Shown here piece after piece: positions 1 through 14,600 of a stretch of DNA of 64,000 nt. The first letter of the stretch is position 1; each line of letters starts with the position of its first letter. The notes below the pieces were generated by a model. The model was not told the origin of the DNA. It did no database searches and saw only the letters and a list, made by a program, of their open reading frames with translations. Position numbers and translations under genes: made by a program. Source of the DNA: Ischnura elegans (lineage: Eukaryota > Arthropoda > Insecta > Odonata > Coenagrionidae); NCBI RefSeq assembly GCF_921293095.1, contig NC_060259.1:44869812-44933811 (forward strand), written 5' to 3'.

Positions 1-2467
1 CCGTTGGGGTGAAATCAAGATAACTACCCAACTAATTGTGTGATAGAAAATGATTTATTTTTCCTAACAATTACTTCAGTATTTACATGGTAAAAATCGT
101 TTCATGATGAATAGGAGAGTAGACAATTTGATTTAGAAGTAAAAATTTGTAAATATATTTCATGTTTCTTTGTGTACTCCAATGCACAGATATTTTATTC
201 ATTGGGGGTTTTACTGACGTGAAGGGGTTAGTGAGGAGGAGAAAGGAGAGGGAATACCAGGTAGGTTGTTTTGAGGTGAAGAGGTGGTAGTGTGTCAACC
301 GCCAAGGATCAGGGAATACCCAGATTGTTAGGCCAGGTAAGCGTAGAAAACCCTTATCGCGAAAAAGGTGGGAGTGCAAGGAGGCAATTGAATACAAAAG
401 CCTGCTTTTTCTTTATCCTTCCATCGCTGCATGAGGGACAGGGAACAAAAGCCTTGTCAAAACGCCTCGCGGTGGCCCTCCCTTCATTCCAAGAAGGTCC
501 AGCTCGGGTGGGTCATTAGGGTGGAGAGAAGTTCAATCAAGTTTTGTGGGAGGGGGAAGAAGGCAATGAATGACGAATAAGGAAGCTTAGTGGGAAGGTA
601 TGGATATTCTTCAAGGTGTGTACAATAGGTGAAAAGCAACGGAAAGAAAAGGTGAGGGAAGTCCTCCCAGCATGAGGGTATTTTTGTCACCCCAGAACAT
701 TCTTCCATCAGTCCCTCATGCAGAGCTGGACGAAAGAAAATAGGCGCCTGTTCCTTCTTCCCTACAACCTTATAACCCATACTTCAAAGAAGTTATTTTT
801 TTGGATTTCCCACCAATCCAGTAGTAAAACCTCATCTGGTGCACTCCCACGCATCACATTTACCTGTCCATCTCTAAGGAAACGTCCTCGGTGAGGCAAT
901 GGGGCTCCGCGGTAGGGAGAAAAATACCGGCTCTCCACCTCCAAAGCGGCGTTGGGTTCCTTGACACGTCACTTATTATCTCATATTCTTTATATTTCAA
1001 AACCCATACTTTATTTTTTTAATTTTAGGATACAAGCTCCCAGAATATTCGTAAGATTTGTCTTGATCGCCAGAATCCTGTAAAAATCACAAAAGTAACA
1101 CTCGTCTGTTCTCACTTCACCTACAGCTGTTCGATTATTAACGTTTAATAACTTATCCTTCTATATACACTGCAAAGATATAACATATGGGTGGATGCAG
1201 TGAAGCAAAATTATGTCATATGGGCATAAACAAATTATTAGTTTATATTTATGCAATGCTCTAAAGAGATATGCGTCACAATACCAAATTTATAGCATGG
1301 CAGAGACTTCTCGACCTTGCTCTATCCATATTTTAACAGTTACTTATAGTCCTTTTAATAGTACACTACCAATCACGAGTTATATTGCAATTCTCAAGTT
1401 GCCGCTCGCTATATGCCAAATTCACTGAAACGAGCTTCCACTGTAGTTAATGTTCACTCAGCAATTCATCAGGGTTGAGAGATATCTGTCATAATACCAA
1501 GCATATACTGTGAAAGGAACTTTTTGTCCCTGCTACATCCAATTTATTTTACAGTTGAAACATTTGTCGTTTGGCGGTACAAATACTATCACTTGCTATA
1601 ACAAGATTCTCACAATGTGCCGTAACTGCTATACCGGGCTTTTACTGTATGTGCTTTAAAACTAGTAAATCACTGCTTTTTTTTGCTATAGATCAGTTTC
1701 CAAATATCTATGTAAATCATAATTTTTTTGTATGAGAAAATTTTGATATTTTTGTGATAAAATAGAATTAATATGATGATATTATAAACTGAAGTTGACA
1801 GTTCTATTTGACAAAATTTGCAGACTTTTTCATTGTAAAGCTTTCCCTTTACTATCTTCTTATTTTTTTCTGGTTATCATGTGCCTTGCCTTAACAGAAG
1901 AAGAATCTCAGTACTGTAATGCAGGTGTAATCATATCTCCTTAGATCGCTGTTTTGCTTAAAGATTCTAAACATAAGTTTTCTTCAATGAAACCTGGAAA
2001 ATTACTGTTCTTCTTGTTGGCTGTTTCATCCTCTGGGTAAGAACGTGGTAATTGGACTCTTTGAAGCAAAAACTTACAGTTTGACGGGTTATAAATCTCT
2101 CTCAACAGTCACGGACGCAACAGGTCATTTCTTGTGAGATGTGGTGGACTTGTTCCATCGTAAGTGAATGAGTTCTTTTAAGTTCCACTTAAAACCATAA
2201 TTCACGATATGACGTGTTTGGAGGCTTTACTTCATTTTCAGGTTTTGACTTTTTTCACACTTGAAAATAATGTGGAAGCATTTAAACGCATCATGTTGTG
2301 AATGGAGTTCTTAAGCAGAACTTGCAAGATCTCTTTCATTTATGATAGCCATGAATGTGTTAATGAGTTAAATAGTGACATATGAACAGATTGAAAATCA
2401 TTTAGAGAATGGCGCGAAATCCTGAAGTGAATCAGTTTTGAGCTAATAACTTTGATATTTATTTTAG
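1..2467. other. Cadps intron, 3' part (window start)
   Basis: No coding exon recognised. About 220-960 is richer in G/A runs than its surroundings and contains an inverted pair of CTGCATGAGGGACAG around 428 and 715, probably an old repeat. The rest is ordinary AT-rich intron. Confidence 0.6.
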
Positions 2468-2609
2468 ATAATTTGAAGAATGGAAGGTTTCATCAGCATC
2501 TTCGGGATACTTTTGCTCCTTTGGTTGTCAGATATGTGGATTTAATGGAATCATCCATCGCTCAGTCGATTCACAAAGGCTTTGAAAAAGAAAGGTGGGA
2601 AATAAAAGG
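2468..2609 (+). CDS. Cadps: Cadps exon (first in window)
   Basis: Acceptor ATTTTAG is followed by two bases completing a split codon, then [20 protein letters not shown] and onwards to FEKERWEIK. The donor is GTAAG, leaving two bases of a Gly codon (phase 2). The segment is in the Munc13-homology region and is among the most conserved parts of CAPS. The upstream exon is not in the window. Confidence 0.92.
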
Positions 2610-5600
2610 GTAAGAAAAAAGCCAGGTTTTTATGGAGTTCTGTTCGTGCTTTAAGCTCAAGGCCTTGATTGCCTTATTTGTCATGAGATTTTAAATTGTT
2701 ACGTTTAACTTATATTTAAGTTGTTTGTTTTCCTTTGATACCAACATACTTCCAGATTGTGGGAATTCTAATAACTTATGGATTTGAAACATAATTTTAT
2801 TTCTTTCATCAAGATAACTTCCATGAAACATTCATGTCCATTTCATATAATTTATTTTAGCTAATTTTATTTGCTCTTTTAAAAATAATTTCAAGAAATT
2901 ATTTTTACAAGCTGAACTCTGTAATGTGGTTTTTTTATAATGGTGGCTATAATTCTTAAGGATTTATATTCATATGAAAGTGTATATCATTGGAACCTCA
3001 ATTGAAATGCAACCAAAATTATATTAGGATTCCATTCTTTTTAATGCTCATTTTTTACGAGGTAGATATCAGAGATTAAGGGTCTGTGGCACTGTTTTAT
3101 TTCTCGGTCCAGCTTTTAAAATTTACTTTTGATGGTAATTTTTTTTTGTGGATGAGTGGTTGTTACAGAGATTTTAATATTGCAAGTGTAGACAGATGAT
3201 GGAAATTTATGTAGAGGAAGAAACTCTGGAAATAGTGCAAATGATGGAAGAGTAGCTGTGGTATGAGTTTTCAGACCCATATACCTTAACATGTTATGTA
3301 TATCCCGATTATATCTAGATATATCTAAATTAACCCGATATATATGTTATATGTATCGGGTTAATCTAGAAGTTCAAGCACATTGCTTGTGGGAACCCAT
3401 GATGATGAGGCCATTCAATCTCTTGTGTATTTTATTGATGAACACATGGCATCAGTAAGGTTGTCATTATTATCTTGATGCATTATTTAATTTTTTTGTT
3501 CAGCATATGTGAATCATAAATGGGAACAGTGTTTTAAACTCACTACCTTTAGCAAAACAAGGTTGTTGCTGGTGATTTAAATCAGGAAAGTTGGTGATTT
3601 ATAAGACTGACTATAAAACTTGGGAAATGAGAGAAATTGGATATAGATAGAGTAAATTTGTAAAGTAATGGCTACTTCTGAACCTTGTGTCTTTGCCTGT
3701 GCAATGCCCATGTTTGCATCTCAGAGGCTGCTGGTCTCCATGGTATGGACTGGCATTTGGTAAAGAATGAATGAAGGCTGAGATGCTTTGGTGTCAACTG
3801 TCGGCTTAATCATTCCACGGAGTCTTCCAGTAGGAAAGCTTTAAATGCTTTCATCTTTTGTCCCCAGAAATCCATATTATTGAAAGAATGGAGTTAGAAT
3901 GGTTGTGAATGGGTTGTAGTTTTTCCACATCTTGGTGAAGAATGGAAATGTGTCAGGCATAAGTGCTTGCAAATGTGATGGATACATTTGGTTTAGAGGG
4001 AATTTTTCGTACAGTAACATCAAATGAGAGTACAAGTACATGTTAATAGTTATGAAAATTGACTGCAACGTGACTCAATGGTATTGTGAGCAGATTAGTT
4101 GACTGTGGCCTGAGTGACTTTAATGCTGTCAGCTACCATCCTCTATTAATTTCTTATTACTATATCTACCTCTGTTGTGAATTTTCATGATGACACTTTT
4201 TAGCTTTGTGGCTATGATTCATAATGCATTGATTGAGGTTCCATGAAGTGTCTTATTACTATGATATTTAGTAATTTTGATTAAGTGGTCCGTCTTGATG
4301 TTCACTTTTTATTGATAGCAGAGGATTTCAAGCACAGTGAAAAATGGCATATGGAAGTTCTGTCTTCAACTCTGTGATTACTTTTGTTGCTTCTTTTCCT
4401 TGCCTATATGTCATGGTTTACATTGGGAAAAATCCAAGGAGGCTAATTCGTATTTACTCTATGAGCTTTTATGATGCATATTTCTTGGGGATATATCTAA
4501 TATTTACTAAATAACTACTAATTCCTTTTTATTTAATTGTGTAACTTCATTAGTGGAAATAATAGGTGCTAAACAAAGTTCGCTCTTGGATAATATGTTA
4601 GAAATTGATGATAGGAGGTAGATATCACTTTTTAAGGGTAAGAAAGAAAAATGTGGAGCATATTGTGTTACATTTGATGATGAATGATCTCAGTTAGCAT
4701 AAAAGGTTGTAGAAAAATTAAAGTATCATTTGAATTCAGGAAAGAAAAAGAGGGTAGTGTATCAACATGCTCTCAAAGTGATGATGTGAATTTATTTTAG
4801 CTTTTAAGATGAGTATTTACAAGCATAGATGAGTTATTTTTCTACTGCCAAGTTATTGATCGCTAAAGACATGATTTTTATTTGGCTTTTTTTATACTCC
4901 CCATAAATGATGTTAGTATCTTCCTTGGATAAACGATTTCTTAATTACTATTAGATATTTTCCACTTATGTTTGGGAAAAAGTGTGTTAGAAATCCTCTG
5001 TAGAGTGTTCTTTTAGTTCCAGGGTGCACATTTTATGTAGCTGATATAAGTTATTCCATGTGTTCACTTAACTAACCAATTTTGTCTACATCAAGGATTA
5101 TGACCAAGAGAAATGTATTGTACAGTCTACTGCTTGATTTATTGATACGGAATTTAATCATCATCATCTTTCTACATTTGTAAAGTATAAATTGAGTGAT
5201 AAGTTTGTGTAACCATTCAGCTTCGCTGTATTTGCCATTTTACTAAAGATATCTCTTGGTGAAATTTTCTCCAAATAGATTTAGTGAAATTGAATGGGAG
5301 AAAAATTCATAAAGAATCAGTAGTGGTTGTAAATATTTAGGATAAAGCCCATGCTGCACATGAACCAAGTGGTTTGTTTTATGGATATCCTCCAATTGTT
5401 GGCACACATTTATAAGAAACATTCAAAAATGATTGTTCTTTCAAGGTGAGACTTCTTATTTGACTTCTGAGCCTACATTTTTATCGACCATCCATTCAGT
5501 AATTAAATTTTATCTCTTCTAAGAATATCTAAAATTTGCTGAATTAGAATTTGTAGCAGAAGTAGATGAGTATCTAATACGTGGATGATATGCTATTTAT

Positions 5601-8600
5601 TACAGGGAAAACATAAATCCTTGAATTAACATAATTTCATGAGTAAAAAATTAAGGTGCAACCTCACTTTCATCATTGGGAAAGTTTTAATTAGTTTGAA
5701 GGCATCTCCATGGTGCAGGTTCCCACCATGATCTATTGTGCAGTATGGCAGCCTTTGCTCAGTTTCCTTCTAGGACCTTCAGGTTCTACTGAAGATCAGG
5801 TCACTTTGACCTGAAGATGCTAAGAAGTAATTGGGTAAACCTTCTGTCCTGTTGCATCAATAAACTCAGTGAGAACTTGAACTACGTGGAAGCTCTCTCT
5901 CAAGCACCACAGGAACATACACTGCAAACTTGTTTTTTTTGCTCAAAATCAATTGTTATTTTGGTCGGTAAATCTTTTTATACCTCAGTTAAAAAATATG
6001 TAACATAATTAAATTATAGGAGATTAAGCACTTGGTAAGTTTGAAGGTTGTACAGAAATGCTTTTGACCATATCTATCTTTGAATTTTTTTAAAGCAGGA
6101 CAATAAGGTCGAGCAATAGTTCATATTTCAGTATTTTGGGAATTAAGGTTGGCAAATTAGGTATTCTATATCTTAGAATTTGCATCCAAGGGTGTAGTTC
6201 CACACAAAAATATCCTTGTACAAGAAAGTCCTTATGATGAATAAAGCAGCAAGTACATATTTATCAATACTAATGCTCTTGCAAAACATATATTTAAAGC
6301 TCATGCTTTATGCTTCAAACTTTAAATACTACATTTTTAAAACATTTTGAATGTTTCTTCAATAATGATGAAATGTTCTGTGCAGCAGTGGAATGATAAT
6401 GAAAGAATAGTTTGTGCATGTTAGATTCCTGTACTAAGAAACTCCCTTTCAGACCTCACCAAGAGTTTTCTTTACCAGAAGTTTTTAGTTCTGTTTACTC
6501 TGCTGTAAATGTTAATCATAATTGATTTTATCCAGTGATGTGAAACATGCTTTATCAATTTGTTTTGGAACAGAATTATGCATAGTATTTTGCGCAGTCA
6601 GTGACTGTTGCTTTAACCAGTCATGTAGCTTTAGCGTGTAAGTCAATGCTACACTTGAGTGTAAGGATTTGATTTAGCGTTATTTTGGTTTTTCACTCAA
6701 TGATTTTTTTAATTGTGTCAGCCATAAGTATGTTTAAAACTTTCAGTAAACTCGTTCCAGTAATAATGCAAAAGTAGATATTATTTATCATTGATTGATT
6801 TCTTTAGACGTAAGGAAATAATGTTTATGTTGCACAATAGGTTCGTTGAAATTCCTTTAATTGCTCTTTATTGAAATATAGACTGAAATTGACATTTTGA
6901 AAATCACATCCATAGAATGCTCAATCATGAATAGAGTTCAACAGAAATGGTTGACATCAATTTTTTAAGGAATAAATGTATTTGCCAAAATAATACCCAC
7001 ATTTTCCAGAAACAGGCAACATTTATGACTGCTTAAGAATTTTAGGTACCTATACTAGCTTTGAGTGTAACATCTTATTCAAACTATTTCAACACTGAAG
7101 TTAATTATTGTTTTATTATGATTAAAATACCTATTACATATGCTTTTCCTACTGTGCTGGTGGCTCGGCAATTGCTTTGGTATAACTTTTCCATAGCAAA
7201 TCGTCATTTCATGTGGAGCTTTCCAGATCACTAATATGATTGTGTTGAAGAATATAGTGTCTATCCGTGCATTATCACCTTTGTTCTAGCTGCATAAATT
7301 AGATTTGGTACTTTCCGTACCTGTATGTTTTTTCTCGGGAATCCAACAAGGTGGTTGAGTCCATGGTTATGGTTATGGTTTTTATTCTTCAGTCAAAACC
7401 TAGTATAGCATCTTATGAGAGTAAAATTACAATCAGTTACCATGCTGGTGTTATGTGATTAATCTGACTGGGAGGGAGAGATCAGTGAACCCTATACCCA
7501 GAAGATAGTTAATCTTTTGAGCACTTCATCATCTTGAACAGTCATGACCTGCCTTTGGAGTGATGTTCAATTTTAAATTATGAATTCAGCTAGGCTGAAA
7601 ATCTAGACATTCTTAAATTGAATTAGAAACCTTTCATTGCAACCTTTTTTTCTGGAATTTAAAATTTTGATTTTTTTTAAGACTTGAACAAGTCAGGAAT
7701 TTATTTATCAATATTATATTAGCTTGGCAAGAAGAGTGATGCTGTCTTTTAAAATTAGTGGCATCCTCAATAATACCTATCAATTAAATCACGTCATGAT
7801 AAGGATCACTCTTGCTCATAAGGAAGCTCTATCTGTCGGTATGGTAAATATAAAAAATGGTAAATCAATTGCTCTTTTTAATATTGAATAACCGGTTCAT
7901 TTTTTCCGGCCCGCGTCCTTAGTTGAAGTACTAATTACTTTAAAATTTCAAGGGTCATGCCGCTATTTTAGGTATTTGAAATGCGTTGTGAAATTTTTAA
8001 GAATGGAAAAGTGTGGGTATTCTCCAGCAAATACAAATTTTAAGAATTCTTTTAGTTATGTTGCCAGTGCATTGCTTCCTAGTTTTGTCTGTAATATTTA
8101 AATTAGATCCTTTGTAGAAAATTAGAGAATGGCAGTTTATATTTGGCTCTTGAAATATTGTAGAAATTATTTTTTAAATCATGTATGTGTATTCTCCAGT
8201 TAAAATTTGTCCATAGAAATGATACTGGGTCTAGAACAGGGGTCCTCAGAAAATACCTATATTTCTGTGGCAGTTACAGTGCAGTCATTTTTATATAGAA
8301 TTCTGGAGACTTACTATAGTGTATTTTGTTTGTCTTTCTAAAGTAAAAATTATGTGTTTAGAGAACTCAGCCCATTGTATGCTTTCTTCATAGGGCCTAC
8401 TTTACACAATGCAAAATCATATCTTTCAAATTATCTGTTCTGAAATAGATGTTCCCTATTCTATCTTCATTTTAATTTAGCTGTTTCTGTCACTTTGATC
8501 TAAATTGTGGATCCCTGATCTAATCAGTTACATAGACTAAATTATGTTCTTACAAAAGCATTGCTATGCTTGATATGAAAATTAGCGAGGCTAAAATTTT

Positions 8601-11600
8601 GTTTTCCCAGTTTTAATAATGTATGTATTATTAAAAGTTATTTTTTCTTGTTATTCTAGCCAAGTAGTTATGTAAAATACTATTTTAGATTTTTAAAAGT
8701 TAATTGTAAATAAATTGTGGAGATAGTTTATATTGAGAGTCAGTGCAGTGTGTGTATCAGTGAATTTTCCAAAGTTTTGTTACCCTCATAAAACGTAATG
8801 GTTCTGAAGCATGCACAGCTTTTTACTTAGAATGTGAAAAAATTGTTTTCTAGGGCATGTTCAACTCAAAATATCCCATATTATGCATTTTGTTACAGAC
8901 ATTAAGGTTTATGCTGCTACCAAAGTTATTCCATCGTACAAACTTAATTGCTTTAAGTGTTTTCCTTGAAAATATTGAAAATTATATGCCTGTACAGCAA
9001 CCCAGTAGACTTGCATTGGTATTTGTAAAAATTGTGAACAAATTTGATTTGGGGAACATTTAATGGACATGCATAAAGTTTATAATCATGAGTCAAACTC
9101 TCATAATGTTTTTTTTTTCAAAGTTATTTTGATGGCTTTTATGCCCTTCTAATGAATATTTAATGCAATGAAGTGCTTATTCTATCTTAGTAAAAATAAT
9201 TTCCCGAATGAATTAAAAATTACTGAGCATTCCTTATCGATCTTTATGTTTTCAGCCATCTCTTAGTCCTAGGCCCTTGTTTCGAGTGAAAAGCAAAAAT
9301 CAATAGATGTCAAAAATGCCTTTTCCTTTTGCTGAAGCCATCATTGTGACATGCAACATCACCTAAAAATTCTCCAGATTTTCAATTTCCTTTGTTCCAA
9401 TCATATGTAGGTTTTAGTAGGATATTAACATATGAGATTACATATTCCTGGTTCGAGAGAGAACTGAAGTGATGAGCTTATTCCTCGAAAGGTCCATTTT
9501 AGCAGTATGAGATTGAATGAGAATTTTAATCACGTACTCCAATGTCATGCTGAATTATTGTAGAGACTAACGGGCAAGTAATTTGTGAAAGGTGTATTAG
9601 AGTTGAGGGAAAGTAAAGTATGCAATAACTGTGCTCTTTGTGATTATTTGATCACTGTAGGAATACACCATCCAGACTGTCTAAATATGCAGTGTAGGGA
9701 ATAGCATATAGCATTAATTTTTAAGTGAATATGCAATTTTTTGTGAGCAAATGAGTTGATTATTCAGTTTTAATTTTTCCATAAAATACACATCTTTGGT
9801 AATTGCTCATGCTTTCAAAAATTTACCTTTTATGTGAGTATGATGTACAAGTGGATAAAATATAAAATGTCATTGGGGAAATTAACCTGGCTGGTATAAG
9901 TGGCTTAATTTTATGATTTTTATCCAGTCAGCTATCCTTTTTTACAACTGGTGCGAGGACTAACCCAGTATAGCTGTCTTTGCCCTGTATTACTATCTGA
10001 TTTTTAGATTTTTACTGTAGTCTGCATTGTTATCTACATCTGAGAAAAAGAAAAGTCAGTTTTTAGCTTGGTTGATTCTCTAGCTTTCTGAGGTCGAGGT
10101 CTCAAACTGTATAGTCATACCTTGGAGAAGAAAAAGTTAGAAAATTACTCGCCCTATAGTTATTATTTAGAGATTTTTTACTCTTACTACATCTCTCCCA
10201 CACCCAGGTCCCCAAAATACTTGAGCTCATTTTCTTAAATTGAACGAGAATCTTCCGCTAACTCTACAGTAATGATATCATAGGCTATTTCACATCTATA
10301 TGGCATAACTTTCAGTAATACTTAAGATATTGTCCATTGAATGTTTCCAAATTATCCATATCCCAATTATCTAAATATCAATCTTTATCTTTCTGGTATC
10401 TGATAAAATAAGGCAGGTACGTCTCTAGATTCCTTTTAAAAAATAATTTTTGGGTTAATTAACTCCCTGATTCTTTCAAGCTGTTGGTAATCAGTAGTCA
10501 AAAACTTCAGATTTTTGTATTGAATTTGATTAAATACTAAATAAATTATTTTTACCTCTGAAATAAGTCAATTTTAAATAAAAATACCTTTACTCCCAGT
10601 GTTTTGACACTCAAGCCATTCCACTGCTATTGAGGAACAGTGGCACTGAAATTATAATGTAAAAATTATTTATTTAGGCTTATATATCCTTCCAAATTAC
10701 TACAAGGTGTTTTGCTAATAATTTTTTTTTCACTCTTGGCAGAAATGGCTGTGCTACGTCTGAGGATTTGTTCTGGAAGTTAGATGCATTGCAGTCCTTC
10801 ATAAGAGATTTGCATTGGCCTGATGCAGAGTTTAGGCAACATTTAGAACAAAGGCTGAAGCTTATGGCTTGTGATATGATTGAGTCATGTATTCAAAGGT
10901 AGTATACCAAGTGACGACTGAAGTGCTCTGGCTTAAGCATATCTGAAGTAATGATTTTATCCTAATTTCACCATAAATCCTTGTTTCAAAGGACGGAAAG
11001 TGCATTCCAGACATGGTTGAAGAAAGGTGTGACATTTATATCAACAGACTACATCATACCATCTGAAATGTGTGCCATGGTTAATGTGATATTAGATGCT
11101 AAAAACCAGTCCTTCAAGTTGTGTGCCGTTGATGGGGTGGATGTGGTAAACAATATGGCATTATGTTAAAACAAATGAACATACTATGACTCTATTCATT
11201 CGGCCTCTTCTTTTTATCTAGGACACTAATTTTGGATAATTGTTATTTTCAGCACCAGTACCATACAAAAATTGATGATTTAATTGAAAAAACCTCAGCA
11301 AGTATGACGCAAGGTATGATTAGTAAACTGGTGTCTGTTTTGGAAACCACTCTTTCTAAACTCTCCCGATATGATGAAGGGAGCTTAATAGGTTCCATCT
11401 TGAGTTTCACGGTAAGCAATTAATATTAAGTAAAGGCCATGTGATCCATGAAATTCATCTTCTGAGTTGGCTCAAAAGAAAATATTACTTCATTACAGAA
11501 TGTATCTGGATCAGGAAAGGAAATGGGACAAGCATATGTTAACTTTACTCGAAATTGTATGGACCAGATAAGGAGTAAAGTTAATGATGAACTTTGGATA

Positions 11601-14600
11601 CTGAACTTTTTTGAGGTAATGAAATTTTTTTCATCTTTAAGTTAGGTGTTACACTAGCATAAATTCTAGCTTGTTTGCTCTACATTTATTTAATTTCCAA
11701 GTGTGGACCCTTTAATACCTCCCAAATTCCATATGTTGTTTGTTTCTTACTTAAGCCTTGTGGGTGAAAGTAGCTTCTTGAATTTTCACTTTCGTTTGGC
11801 CACTCCTCTTGTTTTGTGTAAACAAAATTAGTATCTACATTCAAGTTTATTAAGATATCTATGAAGGAAACTAGAGAATAAATATGTTACAATACAAAAA
11901 ATGCATGGTGATAAGCATATTAACTATGTAATGTATCATCTGCAACATAATACATAAACAGATTGGCCAGTATTTTCCCGGTGACCACTGATAGTCGATT
12001 CATAGATAAAGAAAATGTCTCTTTTTTATCATCCAGTATCTCTAATTATTCCCTCCCCTCAGTATTGCTGATCTTAGAGCTTGTCATTTGCACTCATGTG
12101 TGTTTGATAGTTGTGCCTAGTGAATGTCTGACCATATTCCAGCTGTTATGTTTATGAACAGTGGAGATTAATTATTATACAGTAGACTCTCATTAATATG
12201 AACAATGTTATTACAAAGTTCTCAATATTATGAAGCAAATCTTTGGTCCCGACGAAAAGGCCTATCCAAGCTAAAGTAAAAGAAACATTACTACAAAATT
12301 TTCGTTTTTACGAAATTACGAACCTCAGACCCAGTCCCAGCGGTTATAAAATGAACTTTATTACAAAGTTCCATGCATAAGCAATGGCATTTAGGTGGAT
12401 ATTCACTGCTCTAAGTTTTAATAATCGCGCCACATTTAAGTTCTTCTCATGTACTGTGCCCAAGAGCGTCAATTATGGTTCTTTATTCAGTGTACTCGCA
12501 ATATCATATAATAAGCTTCATTCCTGTGGAGTCGTGGTGACCCACTCATAACGGCTTGCAAAATTGGGCGTACAGTTAGTCCTCTTCCTATGGACATTCG
12601 ATTTATGAATTTTCAGAGATACAAGCATTCAAAATTTTCAAATTTCGAATTTGGCGCCTTTCGATTTGGCCGATGCTATGCTGTGTGGCTTAGAGGAACT
12701 CTCACTGTGGGCACAGTCTGAGCAAAGCATCATTGAATCTGGTGTGAATTTAGGAACTGATCAGCATTTCGCCCGTTCTTCCTAAACGCGAGGAGTGATT
12801 TTTCTCTGCTCTGGCTGCGTCGCACGCCCAGCTAGGTCAGTTCGTAATTTTGTGAGTTAGAGCACGATTGTGATGCATTATTGAATTTTGTAGGGTAACC
12901 GTACTTGTCAATGCCTTTCATACAGTCTCACTGGAAGTACACCTGATGAGAATTTCATCACTCTGTCTTAAAAAACACCACACAGCATGAATGGCTCTAG
13001 TGCACTGAAGCATGTGATTTTGAAGCTCCATCTAGAGACGAGAAAATATCTCGAAGGGGTCCTGGTATATGCTGACTGTTTAGAAGGAATCTTATCTACA
13101 TTGATTACTGTCCACAAAAGAAGAAAAAAATTAATGCAGAGCGAAGCACATGGGCCCTTCGCTTAGGGCTAATGGGGCGGACCAAACACACTTGGGGCTC
13201 GAGGTGATGACACACAAGGAGAAGACGGAGAGAAGGCAGTGACCTTATAAGGAAGATATCATATCTCAAACTAAAGTAGCTGACCCTTCTTGACATCTCA
13301 CAAATAGAATAGGCGGCAGTTTTCAAGGTAGTACAGCTGAAGGAGGGCATTGAGTTTTTAGGCCGAATTCCTCTACTCACTGGTTTAAAACGGAATTCCA
13401 TCAAAACATTTTAAAATAGCCTGAAGGCATAAAGTCGCCATGAATATTTTATTGGAAATAAAAACATTTCTTAAAAAAGTAGAGCAATTAGTTTTAATTT
13501 AAAATACAATATCTGACAGAGAAAAAATATAATATACAGAAGTTCAGGAAGCTTACTGGGTACGCATGATGGCGGCATGCAAAATTTAAAGGGCGTGTAC
13601 TGGGTACCCATGACGGCGTTGAGGGGTTAAAAATATGGGAGGGGAGTGAATTGAATTTATGGTGTGGAGGTATCAAATTTTAGATGAGTGAACAAAGCTC
13701 ACCACCCAGGGAAGGAAAGGAAAGGAGAAGAGAGGGTAAGGGGTGATTGAATGAGATAAGAACCTCAATTTTGAACATGAAGATTTCATAGTTGTAGTGC
13801 AATTGGCAATGCCATCTATGAAGCCTATACTCTAGTGTTTGTCTGTGATATGGAGAGATTGAAGCGATACAACTTTGGGAAGAATGTATGGTGTTCAGTG
13901 TAGTGTTTTGGCAATAGAGTGAGGGAAACCTTGCCAAGATTTAACTGGCCTGCGTAAGGTGCTGAGGGGGTCTTGAATCCAAGTGTTGCTACCTTGCTTG
14001 CTACCCACATACTGCTTGACCTAAGCACCCCTGACTTTTGAGGAATGGATCCTCCCCTGCGCATCAAACTGTAATTTTGGCCCCGCAAGTGGGTTATACA
14101 GCAGCAAGCATGTTAAATATCAAAAGAATAATAAGTGAAACAGGAGTAAAGCTGATGGTTCTATTCTCATTTTTGCATACATGTTAGTAAATTGATCAAT
14201 AATCATGATTTTACTTAATAATATAATAATAAAAAACTTTTTTGTATTCCACCAATTTTTGTACTGGTATGACTTGTTTTGATACAGTGGCCATCTGATG
14301 ATGACGCTGCTGAGTCAAAACTAGTCATACCATTAAAAATATTGGTGGAATAAAACAATTTTTTTTTTTTTCGTTTTATTATTAAAATGAACTTTCTCAA
14401 AGTTGAGCCTGAGACAATAGAGATAAATGATTTTACTTGATGGAAAGTTAGCTGCAGTTCATGCTAAGATTTATCAAGTGAAAAAGAGTAGTACATACGT
14501 CATTCCAACACACTTGATGTTTGCCTGAACTGATTGCTAGTAAGTGAAATTTGCAGATATGAATAAAGATAAATAAATACAAGTTATGCTTCCTTCATAA

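Noticed and set aside
3371-3456. Exon-like stretch reading [20 protein letters not shown] followed by GTAAGG, inside a Cadps intron
   Set aside because: Splice phases do not fit between the neighbouring Cadps exons, the open stretch is only about 33 codons, and CAPS proteins have no such segment. Probably chance or an old repeat.
13105-14088. Cluster of overlapping minus-strand frames of 60-99 codons
   Set aside because: Mutually overlapping in different frames, no motifs, in a stretch with transposon-end fragments. Chance frames.
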